Below, one piece after another: positions 62,624-64,000 of a DNA stretch of 64,000 nucleotides. The translations under genes and the position numbers were made by a program. The stretch lies in NCBI GenBank assembly GCA_035504095.1, contig DATJSN010000001.1, positions 55,100 through 119,099 on the forward strand, given 5' to 3'. Numbering within the stretch: the stretch's first letter is position 1; each line of letters starts with the position of its first letter. The stretch comes from DATJSN01 sp035504095 (GTDB lineage Bacteria > Planctomycetota > Phycisphaerae > WQYP01). Below the pieces are notes generated by a model. The model was not told the origin of the DNA, did not search any database, and saw nothing but the letters and a program-made list of their open reading frames with translations.

Positions 62624-64000
62624 TTAAGGTTGTGTCTGGGTACACCATTTCCGCCACATTTTCCGATACGCCGCTTCGATATTGTGCGCAAAGCGTTTGG
62701 CATCCATCAGCGGCGAGTTTTTCATGCGATCACGCAACGTCTTGCGCAGTTCCGTCAGTCGCGGTAAATCACCCGCCAATTTGGTCGCAATGTCCACATA
62801 CTCTTCCGGCGTCTGGGCGATCAGTTCCGGCAAGCCCACGTTGGTTAAAATCGACACGCCCCCGCGTCCTACCGCTGTCTTGCCCACCAGCGTAATCACC
62901 GGCACGCCCATGTATAATGAATCCAGACTTGTTATATGGCCATTGTAGGGAAAGGGATCAAGGGATATGTCAATTCGACCGAAAGATTCCAAATATTGTT
63001 TTCGCGGCATATAGTCCATAAACATCACACGCCGGGAATCAATTCCGGTTTTCTTCAATTTCTCAATTAGTTCTTGGCGTGCCTCTCCCTGCGGCGTCAG
63101 CACAATCAATTGCGAATCAGGAACGGCGACCAGCACTTTTGCCCAGAGTTGCCATACGCCATCATTAATTTTAGAAAAGTTATTCAGGCAACCAAAAGTT
63201 ATAAATCCATTTTTCATTCTGGGCAGATCAAGGTTATAGGGTTCTTTAGGTTGGGGAATGTAACACCACCATGTCTCCGGCAGACGGATGGTCTGTTCAC
63301 TATAAACACTCAGATCCGTTTCTGGTGGGTCCAGGTAAGGATCAGAAAAACGGTAGTCCACGCTGTCCAGTCCCGTGCTGCTGGGATAACCCGCCCAGGT
63401 TACCTGGATGGGGGCCGGTTTGCGGGCTAAAACAAGCAGCCGGTTGTCGGCTGCATGTAATTTCAAATCCACAAGTACATCAATTTGATCCTGACGAATT
63501 TGTTCGATCAGTTTCTCATCAGTCATTCCAACGACATTGTGCCAATGATCGCTATAGTTCCGGAATCGTTCTGTAACAATGTCAGGATTAGCAATTGCAG
63601 CGTAGCAAAAAATTTCAAATTGGCTGTGATCATGATTGCTGAGTAGCGGATCCAAAAAATCAGCCGAGTGTCCACGCAGGTCCGGTGGAATATAGCCGAT
63701 TTTCAATCTTCGCAGGGGATCACGGTTATTAGTATGTGATCGAATAAATTTTTTAAGCGGCGACGCGTAAAGATGATTCCACTGGAGTAATTCTCGATGG
63801 ATCGTTTCCGGTGTGGACGCGGGATCCAGATGTATGGTGAAAATCAGATTGCTGTGAATCTGGCTTTTTTTTGGCGTATGGCATTCCAGAGCCATACGGT
63901 ACGCGGTGATGGCCTCGGTTACCCGGCTCTGATCCTTCAGGCAGTTGCCCATGTTGCTGTAAGCCTCTCCTAGATCGGGATTGAGTTTCACGGCCTTCAG
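62624..64000 (-). CDS. TPR-containing O-GlcNAc-transferase-like glycosyltransferase, N-terminus beyond window
   Basis: The visible 459 residues carry the last one or two TPR units (EAYSNMGNCLKDQSRV) and the whole catalytic half: KIGYIPPDLRGHSADFLDPL, AGYPSSTGLDSVDYR, GCLNNFSKIND, DISLDPFPYNGH and GVPVITLVGKTAVGRG. The equivalent of the SPDFxxHxxG motif reads PPDLRGHSAD, so the His is kept but the surrounding residues vary. The frame is open to the window end, where LKAV precedes the TPR start; more repeats surely lie upstream. It is 121 bases from the next member. The gene's true start is outside. Confidence 0.87.
   Translation of the reverse strand: MKAVKLNPDLGEAYSNMGNCLKDQSRVTEAITAYRMALECHTPKKSQIHSNLIFTIHLDPASTPETIHRELLQWNHLYASPLKKFIRSHTNNRDPLRRLKIGYIPPDLRGHSADFLDPLLSNHDHSQFEIFCYAAIANPDIVTERFRNYSDHWHNVVGMTDEKLIEQIRQDQIDVLVDLKLHAADNRLLVLARKPAPIQVTWAGYPSSTGLDSVDYRFSDPYLDPPETDLSVYSEQTIRLPETWWCYIPQPKEPYNLDLPRMKNGFITFGCLNNFSKINDGVWQLWAKVLVAVPDSQLIVLTPQGEARQELIEKLKKTGIDSRRVMFMDYMPRKQYLESFGRIDISLDPFPYNGHITSLDSLYMGVPVITLVGKTAVGRGGVSILTNVGLPELIAQTPEEYVDIATKLAGDLPRLTELRKTLRDRMKNSPLMDAKRFAHNIEAAYRKMWRKWCTQTQP

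Noticed and set aside
1..64000. tRNA, rRNA, CRISPR array, insertion sequence, integrase or phage genes
   Set aside because: I looked through the intergenic stretches and protein list and saw no tRNA-like cloverleaf, repeat-spacer array, transposase or integrase motif. A tRNAscan or CRISPR search would settle this.

Overview
This is a 64 kb stretch of a bacterial chromosome, dense with housekeeping and secretory genes. No rRNA, tRNA, CRISPR array, insertion sequence or phage genes were seen. The gene mix points to Planctomycetota, probably class Phycisphaerae: a DUF1800/DUF1501 pair with a Tat-type leader, a PEP-CTERM-anchored secreted protein, tandem TPR/O-GlcNAc-transferase (SPINDLY-like) proteins, a fused AroD-AroE enzyme, squalene-hopene cyclase, a very long SecA, an ECF sigma factor fused to membrane helices, and several glycoside hydrolases. 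The taxonomic call is inference from gene content only.

Layout. 0-7.3 kb: 3' end of a GH35-like beta-galactosidase, an SGNH hydrolase, two NfeD-family membrane proteins overlapping endonuclease IV, then aroDE facing thymidylate kinase. 7.6-16.4 kb: DUF1800 and DUF1501 genes, a LOG-family protein, DUF1844, purB, an STN-like secreted protein, a short RlmN, and a G1 (glutamic) peptidase with a PEP-CTERM tail whose 3' end overlaps rlmN. 16.5-26 kb: a membrane protein, a GH20 hexosaminidase, a PfkB kinase with a small upstream gene, ThpR, an AT-rich membrane protein, a protein with a pseudopilin-like tail and a GH92 mannosidase.

26-33 kb: a minus-strand group of a NarL-type response regulator, two YceI-family proteins and a coiled-coil porin. 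A PAS histidine kinase and a short-chain dehydrogenase lie upstream on the same strand. A short duplicate of the dehydrogenase 3' end sits directly downstream of the response regulator, which records a local rearrangement. 33-41 kb: a polytopic membrane protein, the ECF-membrane fusion, rplM-rpsI with a clear terminator, a methyltransferase, and a 1149-residue protein that I tentatively identify as pyrophosphate-type PEP carboxykinase. 41-57 kb: an S41 C-terminal processing protease, der, secA with a multiplied repeat insert, an ABC-2 permease, acylphosphatase, squalene-hopene cyclase, a lone nuoH, single-chain glycyl-tRNA synthetase and a CbpA-like co-chaperone. 57.9-64 kb: three head-to-tail TPR/O-GlcNAc-transferase genes, the last cut by the window edge.

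Themes. One is carbohydrate scavenging and envelope export (GH35, GH20, GH92, SGNH, G1 peptidase, SecA, S41, PEP-CTERM). Another is membrane and stress sensing (NfeD, YceI, HK/RR, ECF-membrane fusion, hopanoids). The third is intracellular protein O-glycosylation. The most promising points for follow-up are the candidate PPi-PEPCK, the SecA repeat insert, the membrane-fused sigma factor, the OGT array and the YceI/porin two-component group. Two families of short degenerate intergenic repeats also recur through the window.
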